From assembly GCF_000189635.1 (NCBI RefSeq), contig NW_002476407.1, positions 682,001 through 746,000 of the forward strand: 64,000 nucleotides of DNA, in the 5' to 3' direction. A program made the position numbers and the translations under genes. The DNA comes from Tetrahymena thermophila SB210. Its lineage: Eukaryota > Ciliophora > Oligohymenophorea > Hymenostomatida > Tetrahymenidae. The notes under the pieces were generated by a model. That model was not told where the DNA came from. It saw nothing but the letters and a program-made list of their open reading frames with translations, and ran no database searches. Shown here piece by piece: positions 62,321 through 64,000 of this stretch (position 1 is the stretch's first letter; every line of letters starts with the position of its first letter).

Positions 62321-63850
62321 ATGAAAAAATTAATATTTTTGATATTTCTTATAATTTAAATCAATTTTATCTTTGCTGCATAAAATTTTAAAATGTAGAT
62401 GAACAAAAATAGCACCAGATAAGTATCTCTTGACTCTAATGAGCTCCCTCCTCCTGATAGACCAGAACCAAAGGATAGAAAATTCACTTCTGAAGTAATA
62501 GAAAAAGTTATTAGAGAGGTCAAAGAACAATTAGCTGATCCTGTACTAGCTCTTATGTTTGAATAAGATTTCCCTAACACTCTTGATACAACTGTTTATT
62601 ACTTTGGTAAAAACGAAACAACTGGGAGACCTGATGCTTTTATCATTACTGGTGATATTTAAGCTATGTGGTAGCGCGATTCTACAAATTAGGTTTTACC
62701 TTATCTTCCTTATGTTAATGAAGATTAAAAGCTAAAAGATTTGATTATTGGAGTTATCAATAGATAAATACACAATGTACTCATCGATCCATATGCTAAT
62801 GCTTTCAATTTTAAAGAGCAAGTATCTCCCTTTACTACTGATAATACTACAAAACTACTTCCAAATAATACTCGTGTATAAGCAATGAATCCATACATTT
62901 GGGAAAGAAAATATGAAATAGATTCTCTTGCTGCAGTCTTGAAGTTGTAGGTAGAATTCTATGAACAAAGTGAAGGTGATGATAGCTTTATGCATGAAGA
63001 TTACTTCAGAAGCTTAGAAATTATTTACTAAACTCTTGTGGAGAATCAACTTGGAACTAAATAAGAAGATTAAGTAAAAAGAATTCCATACACCTTTTAA
63101 CGTGAAGCCAGAAACCCTACTGATACTTTAAGTCATGGCAGATAAAATTTATGTACTGGATAAGGTGGCATGATAAAAAGTGCCTTCCGTCCATCTGATG
63201 ATGCCTGTACTTTTGCATATTTTGTTCCTGGTAATGCTATGCTTGTTACTTATTTACAAAAAACAGCAGACATCATTCAAACTAAGAACCCTGATCTCAG
63301 TTAAAAGTTATCTTAGCTTGCTTTTTAAATTAAACAGTCAATTTATTCAAAAGCTATTACTAAAGATATAAATGGAAATAGCGTTTTTGCTTATGAAACT
63401 GATGGCTTTGGCAACCACTTTAAAATGGATGATGCAAATATTCCAAGCTTGCTCAGTTTACCCTATTTGAAATTTATTGACCAAGATGATCCTCTTTATT
63501 AAAATACAAGAAACATGGTTCTTGATTCAAATTAAAATCCTTACTACTTTAGTGGAAAAGATGGTCACGGTATCGGTGGTCCTCACGTCGGAGATGAGTA
63601 CGTATGGCCTATGGCTATAATAACAAGAGCCATAACTTCTAATAATGACCAAGAAATTTTGGAATGTTTAGAAATTTTAAAAACTACCACTGCAGGAACA
63701 TACTTTATTCACGAATCATTTTTAGCTAGAGATTCTAATAATTTCACTAGAGAGTGGTTTGCTTGGGCTAATACATATTTTGGTGAATTAATATTAGATT
63801 TATTATAGAGAAAGCCTTACCTTTTGACAAAAAAGGTATCTGAAAAATGA
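62321..63850 (+). CDS. secreted GH125-family exo-alpha-1,6-mannosidase
   Basis: Single exon of 509 residues, ATG 62321 to TGA 63848-63850. A signal peptide (MKKLIFLIFLIIQINFIFAA) precedes a GH125 domain that spans the rest. Family motifs in order: FPNTLDTTVYYF, PDAFIITGDIQAMWQRDST (family usually MWLRDST, with the Asp retained), NPYIWERKYEIDSLA, a long Arg-Pro-rich middle with GGMIKSAFRPSDDACTFAY, FVPGNAMLV, HGIGGPHVGDEYVWPM, FIHESF, and the C-terminal FTREWFAWANTYFGELI. Known GH125 enzymes remove terminal alpha-1,6-linked mannose from glycans. Secretion or lysosomal delivery is implied, fitting digestion of ingested bacterial or fungal glycans or turnover of its own N-glycans. Full-length and intact by eye. 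Confidence 0.93.
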
Positions 63851-64000
63851 TTGATATATATGCCAATTAAAACTTAAAAAATAATTATAAATATTTTTTT
63901 ATAATAAATTAAAATAAATAAATAAATATGTCTGATTTAGAATTATTTTTGTGCAATTTTTACAAAATTTTATATCAAAAAATAAAAAAATTTTCTTATA
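63851..64000. other. 3' flank of GH125 gene
   Basis: A/T-rich tail of the window with TAAATAAATAAATA; no further gene start visible. Confidence 0.5.

Noticed and set aside
1..64000. Search for tRNA, 5S rRNA, telomeric GGGGTT repeats and CRISPR-like arrays
   Set aside because: No tRNA T-loop context, no 5S-like sequence, no telomeric tract and no regularly spaced repeats were found by eye.

Overview
This looks like nuclear DNA from a ciliate close to Tetrahymena. Base composition is extremely AT-rich. Long reading frames run through many TAA and TAG codons and end only at TGA, which fits the ciliate code where TAA and TAG mean glutamine. Genes are split by short AT-rich GT..AG introns, mostly 50-350 bases. 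No bacterial operon signals, tRNA, rRNA or telomeric repeats were seen. All gene models below were joined by hand, reading TAA/TAG as Gln; for most of them the exon phases sum to an exact multiple of three.

Layout: (1) 1-5.3 kb: end of a Ser/Asp-rich gene (-), a FAM227-like gene (+), and a small unknown gene (-). (2) 6.3-11.5 kb: two neighbouring membrane-anchored pepsin-like aspartyl proteases (-). One has Glu where the second catalytic Asp belongs. Both split the first active-site motif with a 9-base microexon. (3) 12.5-17.6 kb: an SLC37-type sugar-phosphate/phosphate transporter (+), a GC-richer imperfect hairpin, the proteasome lid subunit Rpn7 (-), and an OPA3-like protein (-). (4) 19-28.4 kb: a large M8-peptidase-like receptor-type protein that has lost its zinc site (+), then a tandem pair of cathepsin H genes (+). 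(5) 29.3-34.6 kb: a coiled-coil gene, an unresolved membrane-protein gene, and a MIR-domain protein with a myristoylation-type N terminus (all +). (6) 36.3-47.6 kb: two giant paralogous cysteine-rich membrane proteins in tandem (-). (7) 49.5-64 kb: a Gln-rich TPR-like protein, a second MGxxxS protein, a protein with tandem cyclic-nucleotide-binding domains, and a secreted GH125 alpha-mannosidase (all +).

The window is rich in secreted or lysosomal hydrolases (two aspartyl, two cysteine, one degenerate metallopeptidase, one mannosidase) and in cysteine-rich surface-type membrane proteins. That suits a phagotrophic protist. Beyond tandem duplication there is no evidence that the genes act as one system. 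The least ordinary signals are the active-site microexon, the decayed catalytic residues in two peptidase relatives, the hairpin between convergent genes, and the membrane-gene frame interrupted by TGA.
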